A stretch of DNA of 64,000 nt from Candidatus Gastranaerophilales bacterium. Its GTDB lineage: Bacteria > Cyanobacteriota > Vampirovibrionia > Gastranaerophilales > Gastranaerophilaceae. This document shows positions 37,985-48,209 of this stretch, in pieces (position 1 is the first letter of the stretch; each line of letters begins with the position of its first letter). Below the pieces are notes generated by a model. That model had not been told where the DNA came from, did no database searches, and saw only the letters and a list, made by a program, of their open reading frames with translations. The translations under genes were made by a program, and so were the position numbers. The stretch spans positions 21,384 through 85,383 of the forward strand of contig CALUVM010000006.1 of NCBI GenBank assembly GCA_944324255.1, given 5' to 3'.

Positions 37985-38779
37985 CTATACACTAACTTTC
38001 ATTGTATTAGCGATAATTTCGTTAAAGCTTTCAGCTTTCAAGCTTGCACCGCCGACTAAGGCTCCGTCGATATCAGATTGTGACATTTGTTCTTCAATAG
38101 TTGAAGGTTTTACAGAACCGCCGTAAAGGATTCTGATTGAATCACCTGCTTTTTCTGAAGAAACTTCTTTAACAACGTTTCTAATCATAGAGATAACTCT
38201 GTTAGCTTCAGTGCTGTCACAAGTTTTACCGGTTCCTATTGCCCAGATTGGTTCGTATGCAATAACTGATTTAGCGATATCTTCTTCTGATAAACCGTTT
38301 AAAGCAGCTCTGATTTGAGTTGCGATATGCTGGTCTGTAACACCTGCTTCTCTTTGTTCAAGAGTTTCGCCGCAGCAGATAATTGGAATCAAGCCGCCTG
38401 CTAAAATAGCTTTAGCTTTTTTATTAATCATTTCGTCTGTTTCTGAGAAATATTGTCTTCTTTCAGAGTGACCGATAATTACATATGAGCATCCTGCATC
38501 AGCTAACATTTCAACAGAAACTTCGCCGGTATAAGCACCTGATTTTTCCCAGTGGCAGTTTTGAGCAGCGATAGAGATTTTGTTTCCGCCGCATCCGCAA
38601 TCACATTTTACTGTATTAACAACATGTAATGAAGTAAATACAGGTGCAATAACGATTGTAGGTAATTGAGGTGCTGTAAAATCTTTTGTAAAATCTTTTA
38701 TTCCTTCAAACAAAGCTTTTGCTTCATCTTGAAGTAAGTTCATTTTCCAGTTTCCTGCAATAATTGGTTTTCTTGACAT
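37985..38779 (-). CDS. tpiA: Triosephosphate isomerase
   Basis: TpiA interconverts dihydroxyacetone phosphate and glyceraldehyde 3-phosphate in glycolysis. Catalytic residues lie in AGNWKMN (Lys), IIGHSERR (His) and AYEPIWAIGTG (Glu). The phosphate site is ILYGGSVKP. 264 residues, slightly long because of a small Cys/Gly-rich insert (CDCGCGG, about 59-65). AAAGGAGAAG precedes the ATG. Monocistronic. Confidence 0.97.
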   Translation of the reverse strand: MSRKPIIAGNWKMNLLQDEAKALFEGIKDFTKDFTAPQLPTIVIAPVFTSLHVVNTVKCDCGCGGNKISIAAQNCHWEKSGAYTGEVSVEMLADAGCSYVIIGHSERRQYFSETDEMINKKAKAILAGGLIPIICCGETLEQREAGVTDQHIATQIRAALNGLSEEDIAKSVIAYEPIWAIGTGKTCDSTEANRVISMIRNVVKEVSSEKAGDSIRILYGGSVKPSTIEEQMSQSDIDGALVGGASLKAESFNEIIANTMKVSV

Positions 38780-38861
38780 AATTCTTCTCCTTTATTTTAA
38801 AGAACTCTCTTTACAGTTGAATCTTAGAACAAAAACCGGTCAAGGTCAAGTTAGGTAAACA

Positions 38862-38894
38862 AGTGACTGGTGACTGGTGAATAGTGAATAGCGG
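38862..38894. repeat. GTGACTGGTGAATA short repeats
   Basis: A run of GTGACTG, GTGACTG, GTGAATA and GTGAATA units between tpiA and the fkbH-like gene. No gene. Confidence 0.75.
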
Positions 38895-40661
38895 CTAGTT
38901 TTTAATCTTTAAACAATCTTCTCCAAAGATTCTGTTTGCTTTTTCAATAATTTTTTGTGCAAGATTATAATAAACTTCTCTGGAAAAATGGTTAATACAA
39001 TCACCGTAATCATTTTCGGAATGAATTAAATCAGTCAGTTCAATTAAATCAATATTATTATAATTTACCGCAAATTTTCTTACGGCGGAGTTTAGAATCT
39101 TATGTCTTTCCGCCATGTTTTCGTATCCGGACTGGGTCTTTGAACACGGGATTTCGCTTCCGAGAATAAGAATCAAATAGGTTTTAGAATCCAGATTCTC
39201 TCTTATATATTTAAGGTTTTCTAAAACTGTTTCGACAGGAGGATTTCCGCAGAAAACATACTCCTTTTTAAATTGATTCAACATAAGAATATTTAATCTT
39301 TTAGCATCCTCCGGCAGCGGTGCAAGTATTTTTTCCCGGTTGTTTTCATCCGTGATATCACAATCAGCATAACCGAAAAATGCATAGCTTCCGTCAGTTT
39401 TATTTTTGTAAATTCCGCTGTGTGTAACTGTTAGAAGGCTGAGGAATATAAGATTATATTTCTTATCAAAAAATTTCGTTTTGAATTCATCCGAATCAGG
39501 AAACGGAAATCTTTTTGTAAGTTCTGCAAGTTTCTCTTCCGAAAATTTATGCGTTTGTTCAATAAACGCCGTATGAGTGTGTGCCAGAATATAAACCGGT
39601 TTTTTGTTCCAGTATGGAAACTCCGTATCAATATTAATTTCCGTATCTATATAACCAAGAGTTGAATATAAATCGCATGGACCTTTGAATAAAATATTTC
39701 TATAATCCTGCTTTTGTTCTTTTTTCTTAATTTCCAAATCAGGTACAATTTCTATCCAATTAGGAGAATAATTCAGTTCGGACGATACTTCACCTTTTAT
39801 TTCAAGTTCAGGCTTATTTAAGTACGTATAGATAAACTGTTCAATTCCCATATTCATAATTCTGCAAGAAAATAAAAACTGAATAAGTTTCTGTTTCTCT
39901 TTTTCCAGAATATAAAATCCGCAAATTCCGTAATTTCCATATTTATCCTCAACAATAATATAAGAAGAATCATAGTTTCCGGTGTCATTTAGATATTTTT
40001 CCAACTCTTCTTTCGTAAATCTTGCCTTTGTAAAATTAAGCTGATTTGTTCTTTCGATAAGTTTAAATATTCTGTCAATATGAGTAATACAATCTTTCTT
40101 TAAAGCTATTTTAATATTGCTGCTTCTCAAAAACTCTTCATTGGAAAGATTTAAAGCCTCTTTTTCTTCAAGCTTACTCTCCAGAACTTTATATTGCTTA
40201 AGCCTTGTATATTCAAAGTCATAATCATTAACCAGATAAAGTTCTTCTATAAGTTTTGGAATCTGAAAAGCTTCTGCTGTCATAATTTTGGGACAATAAA
40301 ATTTGACCTCGTTAATGTTGGAAAGATTATCATCAATAAAGATAACGTTTTCTTCCCGAAGGTTCATTTTTTGAATAATTTCTTTAACCCTCCCGCCTTT
40401 GGGATTCCAGTTAACAGACGGGAAAATAAACAAATCCCAGATATTTTTAAGTCCGTTGTTTATAAAAAAATTTTTCACGATTTTAGAATCGTTTTTGGAG
40501 CAAATGGAGTTCATAATTCCTTTAAGAGCAAGTTCTTGAACAAATTTTAGAACTTCAGGTTTAAAAGAAACCTCTGTTTCGGAAATATTTCCGTTCCAGA
40601 AGGTTTCATCTAAGTCCCATATTATAAGTTTACATCTTGTGATATCGTAATCTTTTGCCAT
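38895..40661 (-). CDS. FkbH-like HAD-IIIC protein with C-terminal SGNH-like domain
   Basis: A 588-residue multidomain protein. Residues about 10-130 are a HAD domain with the nucleophile motif IIWDLDETFWNG and FIDDN. A GNAT-like domain follows (about 190-310), as in FkbH proteins that load three-carbon glyceryl units or handle similar acyl groups. The C-terminal 250 residues look SGNH-hydrolase-like (LILILGSEIP; INHFSREVYYNLAQ). It is three bases downstream of atpC on the same strand, so it may be read through from the ATP synthase genes. Likely involved in glycan or acyl modification. Confidence 0.8.
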   Translation of the reverse strand: MAKDYDITRCKLIIWDLDETFWNGNISETEVSFKPEVLKFVQELALKGIMNSICSKNDSKIVKNFFINNGLKNIWDLFIFPSVNWNPKGGRVKEIIQKMNLREENVIFIDDNLSNINEVKFYCPKIMTAEAFQIPKLIEELYLVNDYDFEYTRLKQYKVLESKLEEKEALNLSNEEFLRSSNIKIALKKDCITHIDRIFKLIERTNQLNFTKARFTKEELEKYLNDTGNYDSSYIIVEDKYGNYGICGFYILEKEKQKLIQFLFSCRIMNMGIEQFIYTYLNKPELEIKGEVSSELNYSPNWIEIVPDLEIKKKEQKQDYRNILFKGPCDLYSTLGYIDTEINIDTEFPYWNKKPVYILAHTHTAFIEQTHKFSEEKLAELTKRFPFPDSDEFKTKFFDKKYNLIFLSLLTVTHSGIYKNKTDGSYAFFGYADCDITDENNREKILAPLPEDAKRLNILMLNQFKKEYVFCGNPPVETVLENLKYIRENLDSKTYLILILGSEIPCSKTQSGYENMAERHKILNSAVRKFAVNYNNIDLIELTDLIHSENDYGDCINHFSREVYYNLAQKIIEKANRIFGEDCLKIKN

Positions 40662-40664
40662 ATA

Positions 40665-41057
40665 CTATTTATTCATAGCAGCTTTGAGCCTTGCCAGAGA
40701 ACGTGCAAGTGCTGCCTGCGCTCTTTGAACATCAACCTGTGCGGCATTATCTGCAAGCCTTGCTTCTGCACGGTTTTTAGCCGCATTTGCTCTTGTAACA
40801 TCAATATCACGTCCGTCTTCACAAACATCAGTTAAAATGGTAGCGGTATTATCTTTGAACTGTAATATTCCGCCCATTGTTGCAAAATATTTGACTGAAG
40901 TTCCGATTTTTGCCTTTGTAACTCCAATTTCAAGCACGGTAGTTATAGGTATGTGATCCTTTAATATACCTATCTGACCGCTTGTTGTCTGAACTACAAT
41001 TTCATCAACTTCGCCGTCAAAAACAACTCTTTCATGTGTTATTATTTTAAGTATCAT
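40665..41057 (-). CDS. atpC: ATP synthase F1 epsilon subunit
   Basis: The epsilon chain of F1 couples rotation to catalysis and inhibits ATP hydrolysis. 130 residues: an N-terminal beta sandwich (ILKIITHERVVFDGEVDEI; GQIGILKDHIPITT; GGILQFKDNTATILTD) and a C-terminal helical hairpin rich in Ala/Arg. It follows atpD by 84 bp, and the gap contains GTGACT-type repeats. The fkbH-like gene follows three bases later. Confidence 0.95.
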   Translation of the reverse strand: MILKIITHERVVFDGEVDEIVVQTTSGQIGILKDHIPITTVLEIGVTKAKIGTSVKYFATMGGILQFKDNTATILTDVCEDGRDIDVTRANAAKNRAEARLADNAAQVDVQRAQAALARSLARLKAAMNK

Positions 41058-41141
41058 TTTTTATACCTATAATGTTTAGGTGACCTGTGATTTAGACTCT
41101 AATATTCTCAGCCACTCAGTCACTCACTAGTCACTTAATCA

Positions 41142-42821
<1,680 letters not shown>

Positions 42822-44081
42822 TTACTCTTCACACGGGCATTTACCACGTTTGAGCATATTAATAAGCGGAATCAAAAATTCTTCTTCTCCCTCGCCAGCC
42901 GTCTTTAAAGTATAAAAAGCAATCTCCGCAAGCTCTTTGCATATACTTATAATCGGAAACTTGCCGATTTTAGCGTGGATTGCACTTTTTGCGACATTAT
43001 AGCGCAGCTCTTTGATTTCATTTGCAGTATATCTGTTTAATAATTCTTCTACTTCTTCCAGAGCAGGTCTTGAATACATAATTCCCTTATATAAAGCCGG
43101 TATTGAGTATTCCAGCCCTCCTCCGACGCAATCATGGTTTCTGATTTCTATAAAATTGCGAAGTCTTACTTCCGGAAAATAAAGATTGGCGTGGAGTTTC
43201 CAGTCATCAAGCGTCGGAATAAATCCTTCATATCCTGAGTCCATAAACTGCTTAAATGTCATCCTGCCGTTCAGGCTGACAACTTTATCTTCCCTGTTTA
43301 TAAAAATCATTGGTGTTTCAAGAAGAAGGTTAACATAATCTTTAAAACACATATTGCGGTTAAATTTTGTAGCAAAACCGCACCTTTCATTATCTGTGTT
43401 AAGCCATGCAAGAGCCCTAAAAGATTTATATCCGGTATCAACACCCCCTCTGATTTTAGAATTTGCGTACATGGCAGTTCCAAACGGCATCATAAGATTA
43501 GCAACTCTAAATTTTTTCATCGCATCTTCTTCTGACTTGTAGTCTATTCCGACTTGAATCCCTGCCGTTTCTCGCATCATTACATCGGAAAGTATTCCCC
43601 AGAGATAGTTTGCCATAACATGATACCGTTTTTTAGGTATAAGTTTTATATTTTTATAAGTCGTTTTTGGAGAAACCCCGATATTTAAAAGTTTTATCTC
43701 AAATTCTTCTAATATGGGTTTCAAAGCTCTGTCTATCTCTTCAATTCTATTTTTGAGCTCGTATACGGATTCTTTTGGTTCAAGGCTAAGCTCCAGCTGA
43801 CATCCCGGTTCAAGCGTGATGGTATCATGGAGTTTCTTTAACCCGATAATTTCTCCTCCGTCCAGAATATAATCCCAGTTATCAGATTTGGCAAATTCTC
43901 TTAGCAGTTCCCGAATCCCAAATTCCCCGTCATACGCTACAACATCGTTTCCGTATTTTGCAACCGGAATCCGCTCGTATTCTATTCCGATTCTCTGCTC
44001 TGTTTTACATCCCAAAAGATATTCATCCAATAGCTGGCTGTACTCTAAACGTTCTTCTGTTTTAACTTCGCATTGACTCAC
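42822..44081 (-). CDS. gshA: Glutamate-cysteine ligase, plant/proteobacterial type (GCS2-like)
   Basis: It forms gamma-glutamylcysteine, the first step of glutathione synthesis. 419 residues of the GCS2/plant-type family: RIGIEYERIPV, YDGEFGIRELL, the substrate-site LEPGCQLELSLEP, MRETAGIQVGIDY and FPEVRLRNFIEIRNHDCVGGG. It starts with GTG after AAGGAG. No gshB is present nearby. The C-terminus ends with Cys-rich KCPCEE. Confidence 0.9.
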   Translation of the reverse strand: MSQCEVKTEERLEYSQLLDEYLLGCKTEQRIGIEYERIPVAKYGNDVVAYDGEFGIRELLREFAKSDNWDYILDGGEIIGLKKLHDTITLEPGCQLELSLEPKESVYELKNRIEEIDRALKPILEEFEIKLLNIGVSPKTTYKNIKLIPKKRYHVMANYLWGILSDVMMRETAGIQVGIDYKSEEDAMKKFRVANLMMPFGTAMYANSKIRGGVDTGYKSFRALAWLNTDNERCGFATKFNRNMCFKDYVNLLLETPMIFINREDKVVSLNGRMTFKQFMDSGYEGFIPTLDDWKLHANLYFPEVRLRNFIEIRNHDCVGGGLEYSIPALYKGIMYSRPALEEVEELLNRYTANEIKELRYNVAKSAIHAKIGKFPIISICKELAEIAFYTLKTAGEGEEEFLIPLINMLKRGKCPCEE

Positions 44082-44263
44082 GACATTCTCCTTATTTGAT
44101 TATAGCTTAAACATGATGTTAAATATTATTTGTGAGGAAAGGGGCGGCTCTTAGTTATTCATCACTCTATTTACTACTCACTATTAACAAAACCTCCTCA
44201 CTTTTATAATATAAATGAGAAAAAGAGTTTTAACATTTAGCTATTTGTATTATTATAAATACC

Positions 44264-45103
44264 ATGACGGACTATTTACAAAGAGCAAAATATTTTAGAA
44301 CAAAAAAACGCCTCGGACAGAATTTTTTGATAAATCCGGAGGTAATCTTTGATATTATTGAGTTTTCAGGGATTTCAAAAGATGATACCGTGCTTGAAAT
44401 AGGACCGGGCGTCGGATTTGTGACAGAACAGCTGGTTAAACGGGCAAAAAAAGTTATAGCGGTCGAACTGGATGAAGAAGCCGTAAAAGAATTGGAAAAA
44501 CTCAATTGTGCTAATCTGGAAATTATACATCAGGATATTTTAAAAACGGATATTTCGGCTCTTTCGGATGAGAAAGTTAAAATTGTTGCAAATATTCCTT
44601 ATTATATCACCTCTCCTATTATTGCCCATCTTCTCGGAGAAATTGATGATTTGCACAACAAAAACAGAGAAAAAATTACTGATATTATCCTGATGGTTCA
44701 GGAAGAAGTTGCCAGAAGAATTGTTGCAACAGAAAAAAGCCCTTCAAAGCAATACGGGCTTTTAACGATATTGTCGCAGTTTTGGGCGGAATGTTCAATT
44801 TTGAGAACTGTAGGAAGGCGCTCATTTTATCCGGCTCCAAAGGTTAATTCTGCCCTGGTTTCAATGGAAGTCAGGAAAAAACCTCTTCTGGAACTTAACG
44901 ACTACTCACATTTTAGAAGAACAATCAAGGCTGCGTTTTCCCAAAGACGTAAGACACTTAAAAATTGTCTTGTAGGTTCGGGGTTTGATAAAGAAAAAGT
45001 TACGGCTGTAATTTCTGCATTAGGTTTCGATGAAAATATAAGAGGGGAAAAACTTTCAATAGAGGATTTGGGCAAACTTTCTGAAATGCTTTCAGAAAAC
45101 TAA
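44264..45103 (+). CDS. rsmA: 16S rRNA dimethyladenosine transferase (RsmA/KsgA)
   Basis: RsmA dimethylates two adenosines near the 3' end of 16S rRNA. 279 residues: KRLGQNFLINPEVI, SAM loop LEIGPGVGFVTE, VELDEEA, the catalytic NIPYYITSPI and the C-terminal FSQRRKTLKN. No Shine-Dalgarno is visible; AT-rich -10-like boxes lie four to seven bases before the ATG, so a very short or absent leader is possible. It overlaps the converging next gene by four bases. Confidence 0.97.
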   Translation: MTDYLQRAKYFRTKKRLGQNFLINPEVIFDIIEFSGISKDDTVLEIGPGVGFVTEQLVKRAKKVIAVELDEEAVKELEKLNCANLEIIHQDILKTDISALSDEKVKIVANIPYYITSPIIAHLLGEIDDLHNKNREKITDIILMVQEEVARRIVATEKSPSKQYGLLTILSQFWAECSILRTVGRRSFYPAPKVNSALVSMEVRKKPLLELNDYSHFRRTIKAAFSQRRKTLKNCLVGSGFDKEKVTAVISALGFDENIRGEKLSIEDLGKLSEMLSEN

Positions 45104-45444
45104 TCCTTATATTCCGGTATAACGGTTTCAGAACAATTGGTTTCCGCAAATGGTTTTAAAATTTTATCAATTTCCCTGCAAATTGCCCATAGACCGACAA
45201 TAGTAATCCTGAGATTTTTTTGATTTTCAGGTGTCATTTTATTGAAATATAATTTATCTTTTTTTATTGCGCTGCAGCAATCCCTTATATACATAAAATT
45301 TGTAAACACTTTTGTCAGATTTATAATTGCACGCTCTACTGTTTCCGCAATAGCTATCTCCGGAGGTTTTCCCGCAAAGTTTTTCAGGAAAAATTCCTTA
45401 AGATATTTATTATATGCTTTTCGGGTTTCTTCTATTGTAACCAT
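45100..45444 (-). CDS. Hypothetical helical protein (four-helix-bundle-like), 114 aa
   Basis: No named function. The sequence is almost entirely amphipathic helix (ETVERAIINLTKVFTNFMYIRD; RITIVGLWAICREIDKILKPF), suggesting a small bundle. No signal peptide. GGGGGAA precedes the ATG. It is divergent from the AbrB-like gene and converges with rsmA. Confidence 0.65.
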   Translation of the reverse strand: MVTIEETRKAYNKYLKEFFLKNFAGKPPEIAIAETVERAIINLTKVFTNFMYIRDCCSAIKKDKLYFNKMTPENQKNLRITIVGLWAICREIDKILKPFAETNCSETVIPEYKD

Positions 45445-45557
45445 AATTCCCCCATTTCTTAACTGTTAATATATTAAATTTAATAGTAATTATAATAGTA
45501 CTACTTGTAGTAATAAAATGTCAAGATATTTTGCTATAATCATTTTCAGAGGTAAAT

Positions 45558-45713
45558 ATGATTAAGAAAAAATTGCGTGGTATTGGTGGTAGTTGGGGAG
45601 TTATAATTCCTAAAGCTATATTAGATGGTTTAGGAATTAATCCTGTCCTTGATGAAGTTGAATTATATCTTGAAAATAACGAGATAAGAATCAGAAAAGT
45701 TAAAAAGGATTAG
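45558..45713 (+). CDS. AbrB/MazE-like small DNA-binding protein, 51 aa
   Basis: A 51-residue frame: MIKKKLRGIGGSWGVIIPKA, then ILDGLGI and a LYLENNEIRIRKV strand. This is the SpoVT-AbrB fold pattern (GGSWGVIIPKAIL corresponds to the swapped-hairpin core), as in MazE antitoxins and AbrB regulators. AGAGG lies seven bases before the ATG. It is two bases upstream of the flavin reductase-rubredoxin gene, with no toxin-like partner, so it may regulate that unit rather than be an antitoxin. Confidence 0.75.
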   Translation: MIKKKLRGIGGSWGVIIPKAILDGLGINPVLDEVELYLENNEIRIRKVKKD

Positions 45714-45715
45714 AG

Positions 45716-46321
45716 ATGGATACCGGTGTTTTGTTTAAAATAGGTTACGGGTTATATGTTCTGACTGCCAGCGAAGGCGAGAAAGATAACGGATGTATTA
45801 TTAATACTGTTATGCAGGTCACATCAGACCCTGTACAGGTTGCTATTGCCGTTAATAAGAAAAATTATACAAACGGAATGATTCAGAGAACTAAGAAGTT
45901 CAATCTCTCTATATTATCTCTGGATGCAAAATTTGAAACATTTAAGCATTTTGGGTATCAAAGCGGAAAAGATGTTAATAAGTTTGAATCCTATGAAGGT
46001 GCAAAAAGAAGTCCTAACGGGGTTTTGTATATAACAGAAGGGGTTAATTCTTTTATATCTGCTTATGTGAAAAATGAAATTGATTTAGGGACGCATACTC
46101 TTTTTATAGCCCAGCTTGTTGAAGCACAAAGTTTGAACAATAAACCAACAATGACTTATGATTATTATCAAAATAATGTCAAACCGAAACCGCAGCCGAC
46201 AGCTAAAAAAGGCTGGCGCTGCAAAATTTGCGGCTATATTTATGAGGGTGAAAATTTACCACCGGACTTCATTTGTCCTATATGTAAACACGGAGCCGTT
46301 GATTTCGAACAAATTGGATAA
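45716..46321 (+). CDS. Flavin reductase domain-rubredoxin fusion (high-molecular-weight rubredoxin, Hrb-like)
   Basis: Residues 1-150 are a flavin reductase-type FMN-binding domain (LFKIGYGLYVLTASEGEKDNG). After a Pro/Lys linker the C-terminal 40 residues are a rubredoxin with WRCKICGYIYEG and FICPICKHG. Hrb proteins pass electrons from NADH to flavodiiron proteins that reduce oxygen or nitric oxide. The loss of one residue in the rubredoxin PD spacing is minor. It is co-transcribed with the AbrB-like gene. Confidence 0.85.
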   Translation: MDTGVLFKIGYGLYVLTASEGEKDNGCIINTVMQVTSDPVQVAIAVNKKNYTNGMIQRTKKFNLSILSLDAKFETFKHFGYQSGKDVNKFESYEGAKRSPNGVLYITEGVNSFISAYVKNEIDLGTHTLFIAQLVEAQSLNNKPTMTYDYYQNNVKPKPQPTAKKGWRCKICGYIYEGENLPPDFICPICKHGAVDFEQIG

Positions 46322-46677
46322 TGCATTAAAAAAATGATTTAAGTACTGCCTGTAAAATGTATAATATTTTATACATTAAAAACAGAATACAGGCAGAAGA
46401 TTTTAATGAGCATTTTAACTTATTTTTAGAAATTTTCAAGAGCAGATAGTAAAATTTAACCCTGAAAGGCAGCAAAAGCTTGCTTACTATAAAGACTTGA
46501 AAATGAAGGGAAAATCGCTTATACTGTATCTGCGAACATTGAAAAATACAGGATGCAGCCGTATATCTATATCTTGCAAGAGCAATGTATATTATTTCCT
46601 CTCCGGGAAGTGAAATGGAATGCGGAGAGGGTAGAATTTGTTAACGAGCGTTAGCGAGTTTACAAATTCGGGTGAGG
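46322..46677. other. Intergenic region with nested palindrome
   Basis: No convincing gene. CTGCCTGTA (46346-46354) pairs with TACAGGCAG (46388-46396), enclosing a perfect AATGTATAA-TATT-TTATACATT hairpin (46356-46377). A CCTCTCCGGGAAG...GGAGAGGG stem occurs near 46600-46630, and GC-rich repeat sequence begins after about 46640. A short frame at about 46503-46615 has no family resemblance. Confidence 0.5.
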
Positions 46678-46900
46678 TTTCGAGCGGAGCCGTCTGCATC
46701 CTGAATACAAAATCCATGGGGATGTAATGGTTTTGACGCCCGCCCGGCGAGGGCAATGGGCAAGCCGAGCGCACGGAAGTGCGGGAGGTGGAGTCGAGAA
46801 AAACGGTGTCGTGTTGCGAGAGCAATGCGAGCAGGTTTTTCGAGCGGAGCCGTCTGCATCCTGAATACAAAATCCATGGGGATGTAATGGTTTTGACGCC
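46678..46900 (+). repeat. 160-bp repeat duplicating the tmRNA 5' end
   Basis: The 63 bases 46678-46740 recur at 46838-46900, a shift of 160. Each copy covers the tail of the GC-rich element, the promoter-proximal CTGCATCCTGAATACAAAAT stretch and the first 23 bases of tmRNA. Between them, 46759-46853 matches the element upstream of the CAT-anticodon tRNA over 95 bp without gaps (about seven differences). The hairpin here is TCGTGTTGC-GAGA-GCAATGCGA. Confidence 0.88.
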
Positions 46901-47266
46901 GTGATTGGTAGATCCGGATTGCGAGTGCGGGCGCTGTTCCCGCTTATCAACGAGCGAACAAAAGAAATGACAACAAAGTTGTTTCACTTGCTGATTACAG
47001 AGCACAAAGACTCGCTGCTTAATAGCAGTTCAGCCCTTCAGTTATGCCAGCTTGCCGCATAGCTGAATGAGGATTATGCAAGCTGCAGTATGCAAATGAT
47101 GGTATGCGTATCAAGATTAACCATTGGAAGTTAGCTTTCTGGAAAAAAGCTTTGATTTAAGTCAGGTTAGGTAGCTTTCCGTATTAAATCGAGATAATAA
47201 GTTACTACACTCGTAGAAGTTCGTTTTTATCCACGATGGACGCGGGTTCGACTCCCGCCATCTCCA
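46878..47266 (+). ncRNA. ssrA: Transfer-messenger RNA (tmRNA)
   Basis: tmRNA frees stalled ribosomes and tags the incomplete protein for proteolysis. The 5' end GGGGATGTAATGGTTTTGAC and 3' end GACGCGGGTTCGACTCCCGC plus CATCTCC-A form the tRNA-like domain (acceptor GGGGATG/CATCTCC). The tag frame runs from GCG at 46954 to TAA at 47020-47022 and encodes 22 residues, beginning ANKRND and ending YRAQRLAA; the final LAA fits a ClpXP signal. TACAAA at 46866-46871 is placed correctly for a -10. Length 389 nt, one-piece form. CCA is not encoded. Confidence 0.95.
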
Positions 47267-47775
47267 GATTAGAAGTAAGACCGCAGAGCGGTCTTTTTTT
47301 ATAGCGAAAATACGGGAGGAGAACCCGCACAAGGCAGAGCCTTGTCAACGGGTTCGAGCGGATTTGCGGACGGACGACACGAGCAATTGCGAGTTAGTCC
47401 GGATAGCGAACGAATTGAGCCGGCAAAGGCAAAGCCTTGAAGGCGAAACTTCGTGAGCGTGGAGCAAATCCAAGACACTCCCGCCATCTCCAGATTAGAA
47501 GTAAGACCGCAGAGCGGTCTTTTTTTATAGCGAAAATACGGGAGGAGAACCCGCACAAGGCAGAGCCTTGTCAACGGGTTCGAGCGGATTTGCGGACGGA
47601 CGACACGAGCAATTGCGAGTTAGTCCGGATAGCGAACGAATTGAGCCGGCAAAGGCAAAGCCTTGAAGGCGAAACTTCGTGAGCGTGGAGCAAATCCAAG
47701 ACACTCCCGCCATCTCCAGATTAGAAGTAAGACCGCAGAGCGGTCTTTTTTTATAGCGAAAATACGGGAGGAGAA
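47251..47775 (+). repeat. 226-bp tandem repeat duplicating the tmRNA 3' end
   Basis: Two full units (47251-47476, 47477-47702) and a partial third (47703 to about 47775). Each starts with the last 16 bases of tmRNA (ACTCCCGCCATCTCCA), then the terminator, then a structured GC-rich body with several stems (ACAAGGC/GCCTTGT; AAGGCAAAGCCTT), and ends in CAAGACA (47471-47477; 47697-47703) directly before the next tmRNA end. Open frames across it are not genes. Confidence 0.9.
47278..47301 (+). terminator. tmRNA terminator (copies at 47504 and 47730)
   Basis: AGACCGC-aga-GCGGTCT followed by TTTTTTT. Repeated with each 226-bp unit. Confidence 0.9.
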
Positions 47776-48209
47776 CTATAACTTTTCTGGACAGTTGTGA
47801 TGGTAATTTTATTGCAACTATGCTGATGTATATGGCGATAGAGGCAGATTGTTAGTCTTGAGATTTGCCGGACTATTCTTGCACTATTTTACACTGATAT
47901 TCTGTCATGCTGAACTTGTTTCAGCATCTTACCAGAAAGTAAATATAATGCCCAATTGGTAAGACCCTGAAATAAATTCAGGGTGACAAAATAATTTATT
48001 CGGGACAGCAGTGAAAATAAAATCAAGATGACAGCAATATAATTTACCCCTTTCGGGATTTTACCAGTTGGATATAGAAACTTCAAGTTGGTTAGATGCT
48101 ATACTTTGTAAGGACAGGCTCACACAAAATTTTTAAGATCCTGAAACAAGTTCAGCGTCTACAAAATACTTTATCATGGACAGTAGTGTACAGGCAGGCG
48201 GAGGTTTAT
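47776..48209. repeat. Dispersed 'CTGAACTTGTTTCAGCATCTTACC' repeat region
   Basis: Left copy at about 47907 reads CATGCTGAACTTGTTTCAGC, and an inverted relative (CCTGAAACAAGTTCAGCG) lies at about 48143. Between them ACCAGAAAGTAAATATAATG resembles 21290. It looks like a decayed dispersed repeat with inverted ends. No gene seen. Confidence 0.6.

Noticed and set aside
45558..45713. Toxin-antitoxin pair (MazE-like)
   Set aside because: No toxin-like gene is adjacent; the neighbour is a redox fusion protein.
46592..47005. Overlapping minus-strand frames across the tmRNA 5' region
   Set aside because: They run through the tmRNA gene and its 5' repeat and resemble no protein.
47299..47713. Frames with repeated peptide SICSTL/GFAFAGSIRSLSG
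   Set aside because: They are translations of the 226-bp tandem repeat, not a duplicated protein domain.
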